From assembly GCF_014654615.1 (NCBI RefSeq), contig NZ_BNBB01000010.1, forward strand, positions 124,001-188,000: a stretch of DNA of 64,000 nt. The letters run 5' to 3'. Source of the DNA: Streptosporangium violaceochromogenes. Lineage in GTDB: Bacteria > Actinomycetota > Actinomycetes > Streptosporangiales > Streptosporangiaceae. Every line of letters starts with the position of its first letter. Position 1 is the first letter of the stretch. Positions 34,565 to 43,094 of the stretch are shown piece by piece. Position numbers and translations under genes: made by a program. Below the pieces are notes generated by a model. The model was not told where the DNA came from, ran no database searches, and saw only the letters and a list, made by a program, of their open reading frames with translations.

Positions 34565-35734
34565 ATGAGGGACTACGCCCCCACGGCGACGACCCCGGAC
34601 CCCGGAAATCCCCTCGTCCTGCACGTGCTGGGTGCCCGCCCCAACTTCGTCAAGGCCGCCCCGGTGGTGCGCGCCCTCACGGGGCTGGGGGTGCGGCAGG
34701 GCATCGTCCACACCGGTCAGCACTACGACGCGCTCATGTCGGACGTCTTCTTCTCCGACCTCGGGCTGCCCGAGCCGATCGCCAACCTGGGGGTGGGCTC
34801 CGGCTCCCACGCCCGGCAGACCGCCGCCCTGCTGACGGGGCTGGAGGACGTGGTGCTGACGCACCGGCCGGCACTGGTCGTCGTCTACGGCGACGTGAAC
34901 TCGACGCTGGCCGCGATCCTCGTCTGCGCCAAGCTGCACGTCCCGACCGCGCACGTCGAGGCGGGCCTGCGCTCCTTCGACCGGGAGATGCCCGAGGAGG
35001 TCAACCGGATCGTCACCGACGCGCTGTCCGACATCCTCCTCGCCACCTCGCCCGACGCGCTGTCGTACCTGGCCCGCGAGGGCGTGGACCCCTCGCGCGT
35101 CCACCTCGTCGGCAATCCGATGATCGACAGCCTGTTCTCCGCGCTCGACCGCCTGGATCCGGCCGCGCCGCGCTCCCGGTTCGGCCTGCCCGAGCGGTAC
35201 GGCGTGGCCACCCTGCACCGCCCCGCCAACGTGGACGACCCGGCCTCGGCCAAGGAGCTGGTGGACGCCGTCATCGAGGTGAGCCGGCGCCTGCCGCTCG
35301 TGGTGCCGATCCATCCCCGGGGCCGCGAACGCCTGGCCGAGGCCGGGCTGGTGACCGGGGACGGCCTGCTCGTCGTCGACCCGCTGGGGTATGTGGACTT
35401 CCTGTCGCTGGTGCGGGGCGCGGCCCTGGTCGTCACCGACTCCGGCGGCGTGCAGGAGGAGACGACCATGCTCGGGGTCCCGTGCCTGACCGTCCGGCCC
35501 AACACCGAGCGGCCGATCACCGTCACCCACGGCACCAACCGCCTCGTCACCCCGGCGGGGCTGCCCGCCGCCGCCGACCGGGCGCTGGCCGAGGGGGCGT
35601 CGACGCCTTCGGGCGAGCTGCCCCCGCTCTGGGACGGCCAGGCCGGCCCCCGGATCGCCCGGGTGATCGCGGCCTGGCTCCAGGGCGGGAACCTTTCTCC
35701 GGCCGGGCAGACCGTACCGCCCAAATCCCTTTAA
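34565..35734 (+). CDS. wecB: UDP-N-acetylglucosamine 2-epimerase (non-hydrolysing)
   Basis: 389 residues, normal length. Motifs LGARPNFVKAAPVVRAL, TGQHYDALMSDVFF, VYGDVNSTLA, HVEAGLRSFDREMPEE, HRPANVDD and TDSGGVQEE are diagnostic. It converts UDP-GlcNAc to UDP-ManNAc. A ribosome-binding site (AAGGCGAGG) lies just upstream. The partner dehydrogenase is at 31377. Confidence 0.94.
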   Translation: MRDYAPTATTPDPGNPLVLHVLGARPNFVKAAPVVRALTGLGVRQGIVHTGQHYDALMSDVFFSDLGLPEPIANLGVGSGSHARQTAALLTGLEDVVLTHRPALVVVYGDVNSTLAAILVCAKLHVPTAHVEAGLRSFDREMPEEVNRIVTDALSDILLATSPDALSYLAREGVDPSRVHLVGNPMIDSLFSALDRLDPAAPRSRFGLPERYGVATLHRPANVDDPASAKELVDAVIEVSRRLPLVVPIHPRGRERLAEAGLVTGDGLLVVDPLGYVDFLSLVRGAALVVTDSGGVQEETTMLGVPCLTVRPNTERPITVTHGTNRLVTPAGLPAAADRALAEGASTPSGELPPLWDGQAGPRIARVIAAWLQGGNLSPAGQTVPPKSL

Positions 35735-35798
35735 AACGGCTGTTTCGGAACAAGGTAAGCCGTACGCTGGCATAACCCCGGATATAAGGCGATCCCCC

Positions 35799-37856
35799 AT
35801 GAGTGAGCAGACCCCCGAAGAGCCGAAGTACCAGCGTCTCGGACCGATCAACTGGCTGCCCGAGGAACGCAAGGTCGTCGAACGCTTCGAGGAGCGCGTG
35901 CGGGACCTGGAACGGCGGCTGGCCATCGCCGAGGCGCGAGCGGACTACGCGCAGTGGAAGCTTGAGTCCACCAAGGTCCAGCGGCCCTACCGGGTCGCCG
36001 AGGCGCTGACCGGGGCACGGGGAGCGGGGGTCGTACGGCTGCCGCGCCGCCTCCGGGCCGCGATGGAGACCCGCGAGGGGCCCACGCCGCCCCGGCCCGT
36101 GGCCGAGGTGACCGAGGAGCTGAACCACCGGGGACCCGTGGTGGACGTGCCGGAGGTGAAGTGGCCCACCGGACCGATCGCGCGCCCCGACCTGAAGGTC
36201 GCGGTCATCCTGGACGACTTCTCCCGGATGGCGTTCAGGTACGAATGGGACCAGATCGAGTTCGGGCTCCGCGACTGGCCGGAGATCTTCGCCGAACGCA
36301 GGCCCGACCTGCTGTTCGCCGAGTCGGCCTGGCACGGCAACCAGGGCCGCTGGCGCTATCAGATGACCGGCTCCAACGCGCCCAAGCCCGAACTGCGCGC
36401 CCTGATCGACTGGTGCCGCGCCGAGGGCGTCCCGACGGTCTTCTGGAACAAGGAGGACCCGCCGAACTTCGACTTCTTCATCGACACGGCCAAGCTGTTC
36501 GACCACGTCTTCACCTGTGACGGCGACATGGTGCCCCGCTACCGTCAGGTGCTCGGGCACGACCGGGTCGACGTCCTGCAGTTCGCCGCGCAGCCCCGGG
36601 TGCACAACCCGATCCAGGAGCGGGCCGGGCGGCTGCACGACGTGGTCTTCGCCGGGATGTACTTCCGCGACAAGCATCCCGAGCGCCGCGAGCAGATGGA
36701 GACCGTCCTCGCCCCCATCCGCGAGCTGGGCCTGCACATCTTCGCGCGCAACGGCACGGTGGACGAGAAGTACGCCTGGCCCGCGGAGTACGTCCCGCAC
36801 ATCGTCGGCGAGCTGCCCTACGACCGGATGCTCGCCGCCTACAAGATGTACAAGGTCTTCCTGAACGTGAACTCGGTGCTGGACTCACCGACCATGTGCG
36901 CCCGCCGCGTCTTCGAGCTGTCGGCCTGCGCGACCTCGGTCGTCTCGGGCTGGTCACGGGCCATCGAGGAGACCTTCGGCTCGCTGATCCCGATCGCCCG
37001 CGATCAGCTTGAGTCCTACAACCAGGTCCTGCACCTGATCAACAGCCCCGAGCTGCGCGCCCGCCAGGGGCACCTGGCCATGCGCGAGGTCTTCGACAGG
37101 CATCTGTTCACCCACCGGGTGGACCAGATCCTCCGGATGCTCGGCCGGCCCGTCTCCCCGGGGACGAGGTCCGTCTCGGTGGTGCTGCCGACCAACCGGG
37201 CCTCGCAGATCGAGCACGCGATCTCCTCGGTCGCCAGGCAGATCCACCGGCCGCTCCAGCTCGTCATGGTCCTGCACGGCCTGGACATCGACCCCGTCGT
37301 GGTCGCCGACAAGGCCCGCGTGGCCGGGATCTCCGACGTCGTGGTGCTCCCGGCCGACCCGTCGCTGTCGCTGGGCGCGTGCATGAACCTGGGCATCGCG
37401 GCGGCCGAGGGCGAGCTGATCGCCAAGATGGACGACGACAACCTCTACGGCGAGCACTACCTGTCCGACCTGGTCCGCGCCTTCGACTACTCCGACGCCG
37501 AACTGGTCGGCAAGGGCGCGCACTACGCCTACTTCGAGGGCGCCAACGCCACGATGCTGCGCCTGCCGGGCCTGGAGCACCGCTACAGCTGGCTCGTCCA
37601 GGGCGGCACCTTCCTCGGCAAGGCCGGCCTGTTCCGCCACTACGGTTTCGAGGACGTCACGCGCGGCGAGGACACCCGGCTGGTCCGCCGGCTCAAGGAG
37701 GACCGGGTGAGGATCTACTCGGCCGACCGGTTCAACTTCGTCTACTGGCGCAGCGGCGACGCCACGATGCACACCTGGCAGGCCGACGACATCAAGCTCA
37801 CCCGCAACGCCCAGTTCTCCTTCGCGGGGCGCCCCGAGGCGCACGTGATGATCTGA
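35799..37856 (+). CDS. Two-domain glycosyltransferase: DUF3880/CgeB-like plus GT2
   Basis: 685 residues. A coiled-coil start (residues 23-60) is followed by a CgeB/DUF3880-like GT-B part (VAVILDDFSRMAFRYEW, FWNKEDPPNFDFFI, FAGMYFRDKHPERREQ, RRVFELSACATSVVSG). The C-terminal third is GT2-like (SVSVVLPTNRASQIEHAISSVARQ, metal-binding KMDDDN near residue 545, RGEDTRLVRRLKED). The fusion suggests two sequential sugar transfers by one protein. It follows the UDP-GlcNAc 2-epimerase by 64 bp. Confidence 0.85.
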   Translation: MSEQTPEEPKYQRLGPINWLPEERKVVERFEERVRDLERRLAIAEARADYAQWKLESTKVQRPYRVAEALTGARGAGVVRLPRRLRAAMETREGPTPPRPVAEVTEELNHRGPVVDVPEVKWPTGPIARPDLKVAVILDDFSRMAFRYEWDQIEFGLRDWPEIFAERRPDLLFAESAWHGNQGRWRYQMTGSNAPKPELRALIDWCRAEGVPTVFWNKEDPPNFDFFIDTAKLFDHVFTCDGDMVPRYRQVLGHDRVDVLQFAAQPRVHNPIQERAGRLHDVVFAGMYFRDKHPERREQMETVLAPIRELGLHIFARNGTVDEKYAWPAEYVPHIVGELPYDRMLAAYKMYKVFLNVNSVLDSPTMCARRVFELSACATSVVSGWSRAIEETFGSLIPIARDQLESYNQVLHLINSPELRARQGHLAMREVFDRHLFTHRVDQILRMLGRPVSPGTRSVSVVLPTNRASQIEHAISSVARQIHRPLQLVMVLHGLDIDPVVVADKARVAGISDVVVLPADPSLSLGACMNLGIAAAEGELIAKMDDDNLYGEHYLSDLVRAFDYSDAELVGKGAHYAYFEGANATMLRLPGLEHRYSWLVQGGTFLGKAGLFRHYGFEDVTRGEDTRLVRRLKEDRVRIYSADRFNFVYWRSGDATMHTWQADDIKLTRNAQFSFAGRPEAHVMI

Positions 37857-38409
37857 CGCGCGAGACGCGTCACGCGTCCCCGGGACACGTTTGCGTCCCC
37901 GGGACACATCCGGCGCGCTCCGCCCCTTGCCCGGGGCTCGCCCTCTTTCTTTTTCCGAGGTCGCCTCGCCCGGGGTCCCTCCCGACCGCCGGGCGACGGA
38001 GGGGACGCCGGGAGCCCCGAAGACACCCCGGCCCCCGGCCGCCACGCCCTCATGCCCTCCCGTGCCCCCACACCTTTCTCTCCCCTCGGCCCCACCCGCG
38101 CCCGGCGCCGCCCATCCGGCCCCGAGCAGGCGCGACACGTCGAGATCACTGGATCATTTGTTACTTGATTGAGGCATAGGGCTCATTCTGGAATATTCTT
38201 GACTTACCGTTCCTCCCTCCGTATCGTCTGTCACCACAGGGAGCCCCCAGCCTCCCCGTATCTCTCCGTACCTCTCCTCATCTGCCTCTTCCTCTCTCTT
38301 CTTCTTGTTCGCCCGCGGTTCACGCGTGCGCACCCCGGCGGCACGGCCCCCCAGCGGCACGGCCACCAGAGAAACGACTCTTCATCACTCGTCTGTCGAG
38401 GAGCCCGCC
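37857..38409. other. Intergenic region with direct repeat and pyrimidine-rich leader
   Basis: 553 bp. A 15-bp direct repeat GCGTCCCCGGGACAC occurs at 37874-37888 and 37893-37907, just after the glycosyltransferase stop, and may fold as a terminator. From about 38205 to 38330 the plus strand is strongly C/T-rich, forming the leader of the transporter operon. GAGGAG before 38410 is the ribosome-binding site. Confidence 0.55.
38199..38227 (+). promoter_or_regulatory. Candidate housekeeping promoter of the ABC transporter operon
   Basis: TTGACT at 38199-38204, a 17-bp spacer, and TATCGT at 38222-38227 match the -35/-10 pattern of actinobacterial principal-sigma promoters. Transcription would start near 38234, leaving a leader of about 175 bases. 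Confidence 0.55.
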
Positions 38410-39279
38410 ATGAACCTCAAACCCCCGGGACTGCTCCTGGCCGGCATCGCGCTCGTCGTTCTCACCGGCTGTTCTTCATCGACCGAGAGCAGCGGGTCCG
38501 GCGCGACCGCGCAGGCGTCCGCCCCCGCCTTCACCCCCGTCACGGCCGGCACCCTGACCGTGGCCACCGTCTTCCCCGCTCCCGGGGTCATGGAGGGGGA
38601 CACCCCCCAGACCCTCAAGGGCGGCGTCGACTGGGCGCTCGCCAAGGAACTCGCCAAGGAACTCGGCCTGGGCAAGGTCGAGTTCGTCAACGTGAACTTC
38701 GCGGCCCTGATGTCCGGTCAGGTCACCAAGTACGACATCGCGGTGGCGAACATCATCACCCTGGACAAGCGCAAGAACGTCAACGACTACACCGACTGCT
38801 ACTACGCCCCCGTCAACGCGGCCCTGGTCCGCGACGGCAAGAAGCTCGAAACCATCGAGGACGCCAAGGCCCTCAAGTGGGGCCTGCTCACCGGCTCGGT
38901 GAACGAGGCGTTCATGCTGAACACCATCAAGCCCGCCGAGGACCCCCGCAGCTACGCCTCCCCCGTGGCGCTGACCGCCGGCCTCCAGGACGGCGCGATC
39001 GACGCCGAGTACATCAGCCTCCAGCGGGTCTCCGCCGACGCGCTGACCGGCCCCCTCAAGGGCAAGAGCAAGATCGTCCTGCTCAACCCGAAGGACCCGA
39101 AGGCCCTCGGCCTGTGCAGCGCCGTACAGCTGCCCAAGGGGTCGGCCAACACCCCGTTCGTGAACGCGGCCCTCAAGAAGATCATCGACTCGGGAGCCGT
39201 GGACACGTGGGTCGCCCAGTACGTGACCCCGCTCTACAACGGGCTTGACGTCACCTCGCTGCCCTCCGTCACCTTCTGA
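38410..39279 (+). CDS. Amino-acid ABC transporter substrate-binding lipoprotein
   Basis: 289 residues from ATG 38410. The lipobox LTGC places the lipidated Cys at 21. The solute-binding fold for polar amino acids (SBP_bac_3) is seen in TLTVATVFPAPGVMEG, WALAKELAKELGLGKVEFVNV and YDIAVANIITLDKRKNVNDYTDCYYA. The stop overlaps the permease start by TGATG. The first gene of the operon, preceded by a long pyrimidine-rich leader. Confidence 0.9.
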   Translation: MNLKPPGLLLAGIALVVLTGCSSSTESSGSGATAQASAPAFTPVTAGTLTVATVFPAPGVMEGDTPQTLKGGVDWALAKELAKELGLGKVEFVNVNFAALMSGQVTKYDIAVANIITLDKRKNVNDYTDCYYAPVNAALVRDGKKLETIEDAKALKWGLLTGSVNEAFMLNTIKPAEDPRSYASPVALTAGLQDGAIDAEYISLQRVSADALTGPLKGKSKIVLLNPKDPKALGLCSAVQLPKGSANTPFVNAALKKIIDSGAVDTWVAQYVTPLYNGLDVTSLPSVTF

Positions 39280-40301
39280 TGAGCGGCGTGGAGGAGCGGA
39301 GCGAGATGCTCACCGAACGGACGGACCGCAAGCCACCGGGCGCCGGGGAGCGCCCGCGGCTCGCGGTCCGCGTCAAGCCGGCGCAGATGGCCGCGGGAGT
39401 CGCCGCCGTCCTGGCGTTCCCGCCCCTCGGCCTGGTGGCGGCCTGGGGTCTGTTCCGCGCCCACCGCCTCGGCCGGACCGACCCCTCGGCGGCGATCAAG
39501 CTGCGCAACAAGTCCGCGCGCCTGGCCATGCACTCCTTCGGGATCGGCGCGACGATCTACGCCCTGCTCTTCGTCTACGCGCTCCTCGCGACGAACGACT
39601 ACGCGGTCTCCCGGGCGTTCCTGGACCTGGAGGTTCTCAAGAACACCCTGCCGATGGTCCTGGATGGTTTCGTCCTGAACATCCAGCTCTTCCTGACCGC
39701 GGAGGTGTTCATCCTCCTGTGCGGGACGCTGCTGGCGATGCTGCGCACCCTGCCCGGACGTCCCGCGGCGCTCATCCGCTGGCTCACCGCGGCCTACATC
39801 GACGTGTTCCGCGGACTGCCGTCCATCGTCGTCATCCTGATCGTGGTCTACGGCCTCAAGCGGACCAACCTGCCCCTGGTCAACGACCTGTCGGACTTCT
39901 GGTACGTGGTCATCGCGCTGACCCTGCACTACAGCGCCTACACCGCCGAGGTGATCAAGGGCGGGACCGAGGCGGTCCACTGGAGCCAGACCGCGGCCTC
40001 CCGCTCGCTCGGCCTGTCACACGGGCAGACGATGCGGTTCGTGATCCTCCCCCAGGCCATGCGCAACATGTTCGCCCCGCTCCTCAACTACTTCATCGGC
40101 CTGCAGAAGGACACGTCCTTGGTCACCGTCATCGGTCTTCTCGACGCCGTCAACCAGGCGAACATCCAGGCGATCAACCAGTCGAGCCTGAGCGCGTTCA
40201 CCGCCGCGGCGCTCTGCTTCCTGGCGATCACGATCCCGCTGACGCGGCTGGCCGACTACCTCAGCGTGCGGCGCCGCCGCCGCGAGCTGGCGCGGGGGTG
40301 A
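39279..40301 (+). CDS. Amino-acid ABC transporter permease
   Basis: 340 residues. An N-terminal helix pair precedes the HisM-like core, with FRGLPSIVVILIVVYGL, the family EAA-like loop YTAEVIKGGTEAVHWSQTAASRSLGLSHGQTMRFVILPQA, and a conserved end PLTRLADYL. Only one permease is present, so it would act as a homodimer. It is coupled to both neighbours. Confidence 0.9.
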   Translation: MSGVEERSEMLTERTDRKPPGAGERPRLAVRVKPAQMAAGVAAVLAFPPLGLVAAWGLFRAHRLGRTDPSAAIKLRNKSARLAMHSFGIGATIYALLFVYALLATNDYAVSRAFLDLEVLKNTLPMVLDGFVLNIQLFLTAEVFILLCGTLLAMLRTLPGRPAALIRWLTAAYIDVFRGLPSIVVILIVVYGLKRTNLPLVNDLSDFWYVVIALTLHYSAYTAEVIKGGTEAVHWSQTAASRSLGLSHGQTMRFVILPQAMRNMFAPLLNYFIGLQKDTSLVTVIGLLDAVNQANIQAINQSSLSAFTAAALCFLAITIPLTRLADYLSVRRRRRELARG

Positions 40302-40305
40302 CGCC

Positions 40306-41067
40306 GTGGCCTACGTGGAGATCCGCGACCTGTACAAGTCCTACGGCGGGACCCCCGTCCTGACCGGCCTGACGCTCGACATCGAGGAGCACGAGGTCGT
40401 CTGCCTCATCGGCCCCTCCGGCTGCGGCAAGTCGACGCTGCTGCGCTGCCTGAACGCCCTGGAGCCGATCGACGGGGGCCGCGTCCTCGTCGAGGGCCAG
40501 GACATCTGGGCCGACGACGGCGACACCGACCAGCTCCGGATGCGGGTGGGCATCGTCTTCCAGCAGTACAACCTGTTCCCGCACATGAACGTGCTGGACA
40601 ACATCACCCTGGCCCCCCGCAGGGTGCTCGGGATGCGCCGCCGCGAGGCCGAGGCCGTCGCCCGGGAACTGCTGGCACGGGTCCGCCTGGAGGACAAGGC
40701 GGCCGAGCACCCCGACCGGCTCTCCGGCGGCCAGCAGCAGCGCATCGCCATCGCCCGCGCGCTGGCGATGCAGCCCCGCGTGCTGCTGCTGGACGAGGTG
40801 ACCTCGGCCCTCGACCCCGAGATCGTCGGCGAGGTGCTCGAACTGATCGGCGAGCTCGCCGCCGACGGCATGACGCTCGTCCTGGCGACGCACGAGATGA
40901 GCTTCGCCCGCGACGTCGCCGACCGGGTCGTCTTCCTGTCGGCGGGAAACGTCGTCGAGCAGGGGCCGCCCGAGCGGATCCTCACCGCCCCCGAGGACGA
41001 GCGGACCAGGCAGTTCCTGCACAGGGTCCTCGCGGCGAGACCGGGGGCCGTCACCGGCGGCCCGTGA
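40306..41067 (+). CDS. Amino-acid ABC transporter ATP-binding protein
   Basis: 253 residues from GTG 40306. Walker A GPSGCGKST at 36-44, Q-loop VGIVFQQYNLFPHMNV, signature LSGGQQQR at 139-146, Walker B VLLLDEVTSALDPE and H-loop ATHEMSFARDVADRV. The polar-amino-acid (GlnQ/HisP) subfamily is indicated by MNVLDNITLAP. It completes a three-gene importer. Confidence 0.94.
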   Translation: MAYVEIRDLYKSYGGTPVLTGLTLDIEEHEVVCLIGPSGCGKSTLLRCLNALEPIDGGRVLVEGQDIWADDGDTDQLRMRVGIVFQQYNLFPHMNVLDNITLAPRRVLGMRRREAEAVARELLARVRLEDKAAEHPDRLSGGQQQRIAIARALAMQPRVLLLDEVTSALDPEIVGEVLELIGELAADGMTLVLATHEMSFARDVADRVVFLSAGNVVEQGPPERILTAPEDERTRQFLHRVLAARPGAVTGGP

Positions 41068-41132
41068 CCGGCGCCCCGTGAACGACCCGGCCGCATCGCC
41101 GCGCGGCCGTCAGCCGAAACAAGAACGCGATA

Positions 41133-41154
41133 GCCGGCCGCGCACGCGGCCGGC
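41133..41154 (+). terminator. Hairpin between transporter and catabolic operons
   Basis: GCCGGCCGC (41133-41141) and GCGGCCGGC (41146-41154) pair perfectly around a GCAC loop. It follows the ATPase stop by 65 bases and directly abuts the next gene's GGGAGG ribosome-binding site, so it could also limit translation initiation. Confidence 0.55.
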
Positions 41155-41168
41155 GGGAGGTCCTACCG

Positions 41169-42248
41169 GTGAAAGAGATAACCGTTGAGGCGCTGGAGCG
41201 GGCCATGGGCTCCCCGGAGGAGATCATCGTCTTCTCCGACCGGGACTCCGGCCTGCGGGGCGTCCTGTCGATCGACGCGACGAGGCACGGGCGCTCCCTT
41301 GGGGGCACCCGGGTGCAGGACTACCCCTCCGTCAGCGCGGCGATCATGGACATGACGGGGTTCTCCCGCGCCGTGAGCCTGAAGAGCGCCCTGGCCGGGG
41401 CCCAGTGCGGCGGCGGCAAGGGTGCGATCATCGGCGATCCCGCCACCGTCAAGACCAAGGAGCTGCTGCACGCCTTCGGCAGGTTCGTCCAGTCGCTCGG
41501 CGGCCGGTACATCCTCACCCCCGACTGGGGGATGAGCTCGGCCGACCTCGCGGTCGTGGCCGAGGAGTGCGCGTTCGTCACCGGTCTGGCCTCCGCCCAC
41601 GGCGGAGCGGGAAGCCCCGAACCGCTCGTGGCGTACGGCGTGCTCGAAGGGCTGCGCGGCGCCTTCGAGGCGACCACGGAGGCGACCTCCGGCGGCGGCG
41701 ACCTGACCGGCGTGCGCGTCGGCGTCGAGGGGCTGGCCATGTCGGGCCCCCACCTGATCGAGCTGCTGGTGGCCGAGGGCGCGGTCGTCACCGCGATGGA
41801 CCCCTCCGAGGAACTGCGCCGCGCGACGGCCGAGCGCTTCCCCGGCGTCACCGTGGTCGACTCCCTGCGACGGCTCCAGGAGACCGAGCTGGACGCCTAC
41901 TGCCCGTGCGCCGGCTCCGGGACGCTCACCGAGGAGTTCGCCTCCGCCGGCCGCGTCCGGGTGGTCTGCGGCGCGGCCAACGGCCAGCTCGCGAGCCCCG
42001 GCGTGGAGACGGCGTTCACCCGGCGGGACATCGCCTACGTGCCGGAGTTCGCGGCCAACGGCGGCGGGGTCGTGCACTGCCTGGAGGAGCGGCTGGGCTA
42101 CGACGCCGAGCGGGCCCGCGCCACGGTGGCGACCTACCGGGACACCGTGCGGACGATTCTCCGTACGGCGGTGGAGGAGGGACGGCCCGCGACCGAGGTC
42201 GCGGTGGAACTGGCGGAACGGCGGCTGAAGGGCGAGGCGGGCGCATGA
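41169..42248 (+). CDS. Glu/Leu/Phe/Val dehydrogenase family amino-acid dehydrogenase
   Basis: 359 residues from GTG 41169 (GGGAGG upstream). Leucine-dehydrogenase-like features are GLRGVLSIDATRHGRSLGGTRV, Lys72 and catalytic Lys84 in the CGGGKGAIIGDP segment, TPDWGMSSAD and a Rossmann part VRVGVEGLAMSGPHLIELL. These enzymes deaminate an amino acid to its 2-oxo acid with NAD. The Rossmann loop GLAMSG departs from the usual GxGxxG, so cofactor use may differ. Overlaps the next gene by ATGA. Confidence 0.85.
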   Translation: MKEITVEALERAMGSPEEIIVFSDRDSGLRGVLSIDATRHGRSLGGTRVQDYPSVSAAIMDMTGFSRAVSLKSALAGAQCGGGKGAIIGDPATVKTKELLHAFGRFVQSLGGRYILTPDWGMSSADLAVVAEECAFVTGLASAHGGAGSPEPLVAYGVLEGLRGAFEATTEATSGGGDLTGVRVGVEGLAMSGPHLIELLVAEGAVVTAMDPSEELRRATAERFPGVTVVDSLRRLQETELDAYCPCAGSGTLTEEFASAGRVRVVCGAANGQLASPGVETAFTRRDIAYVPEFAANGGGVVHCLEERLGYDAERARATVATYRDTVRTILRTAVEEGRPATEVAVELAERRLKGEAGA

Positions 42249-43093
42249 CCACTCTGATCACGGGAGCGACGGGCAAGGTCGGGCGCCACGTCGTGGCGCG
42301 GATGGCCGAGGCGAAAGAGCCGTTCCGCGCCGCGTGCCGTACCCCCTCGGGAATCGCCGCCGACGCCGCCCCCTTCGACTGGCTGGACAGCGGCACGTGG
42401 CGGCCGGCCCTCGCGGGCGTCACCCGGCTGTGGATCGTTCCACAGGCCAAGGGGCTGTACGACGTGTCGGAGCAGGTCATCGACTTCCTGCGGCTGGCGG
42501 CCGAGGTGTGCGCCGTCGACCGGGTGGGACTGCTGTCGGTGAAGAACGCCGAGCAGCTCAACGACGACCTGCCCGCGCTGCGCATCGAGCGCGCGCTGGA
42601 CGAGCTCGGGCTCCCCTGGTTCTCGCTCCGGCCGACATGGTTCTTCCAGAACTTCACGGTGGGGATGTTCGCGCGCTCGATCGCGCGGGAGGGCGAGATC
42701 TGGGCCCCGGCGGGCGGCGGCCGGATCGGGTTCGTCGACGCCCGGGACATCGCCGCCTGCGTGGTGCGCGCCGTCTCCGGCGAGCCCCCCGCGCGCCGTT
42801 CGTACACGCTGACCGGCGGGGAGTCCCTCACCTTCGCCGAGGCCGCCGAGACGCTCTCCCGGGTGAGCGGGCGGCCCGTCCGCCACGCCGACGTCTCCGA
42901 CGAGGTCATGGAGGAGTACCTGAGCGGGCTCGGCCTGCCCCCCGCGCACGTCTCCGCCCTGCTGAACCACTTCGCGAGGATCAGGGCGGACCTGGCCGGA
43001 GAGCTGACCGGGGACGTCGAGGAGCTCACCGGCCGCCCCCCGATCACCCTGGCGCGCTTCGCCGCCGACGAGTTCACGCCCGGGAGCGCCTGA
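42245..43093 (+). CDS. NmrA-like NAD(P)-binding protein
   Basis: 282 residues. Atypical SDR with ITGATGKVGRHVV at the N-terminus, LRPTWFFQNF in the middle, FVDARDIAACVVRAV and YTLTGGESLTFAEAAETLS, the NmrA/quinone-oxidoreductase-2 pattern. The family includes redox sensors and NADPH:quinone reductases. Within a deamination/decarboxylation operon its role is unclear; a redox-sensing or reductase function is possible. Confidence 0.85.
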   Translation: MTTLITGATGKVGRHVVARMAEAKEPFRAACRTPSGIAADAAPFDWLDSGTWRPALAGVTRLWIVPQAKGLYDVSEQVIDFLRLAAEVCAVDRVGLLSVKNAEQLNDDLPALRIERALDELGLPWFSLRPTWFFQNFTVGMFARSIAREGEIWAPAGGGRIGFVDARDIAACVVRAVSGEPPARRSYTLTGGESLTFAEAAETLSRVSGRPVRHADVSDEVMEEYLSGLGLPPAHVSALLNHFARIRADLAGELTGDVEELTGRPPITLARFAADEFTPGSA

Positions 43094-43094
43094 C

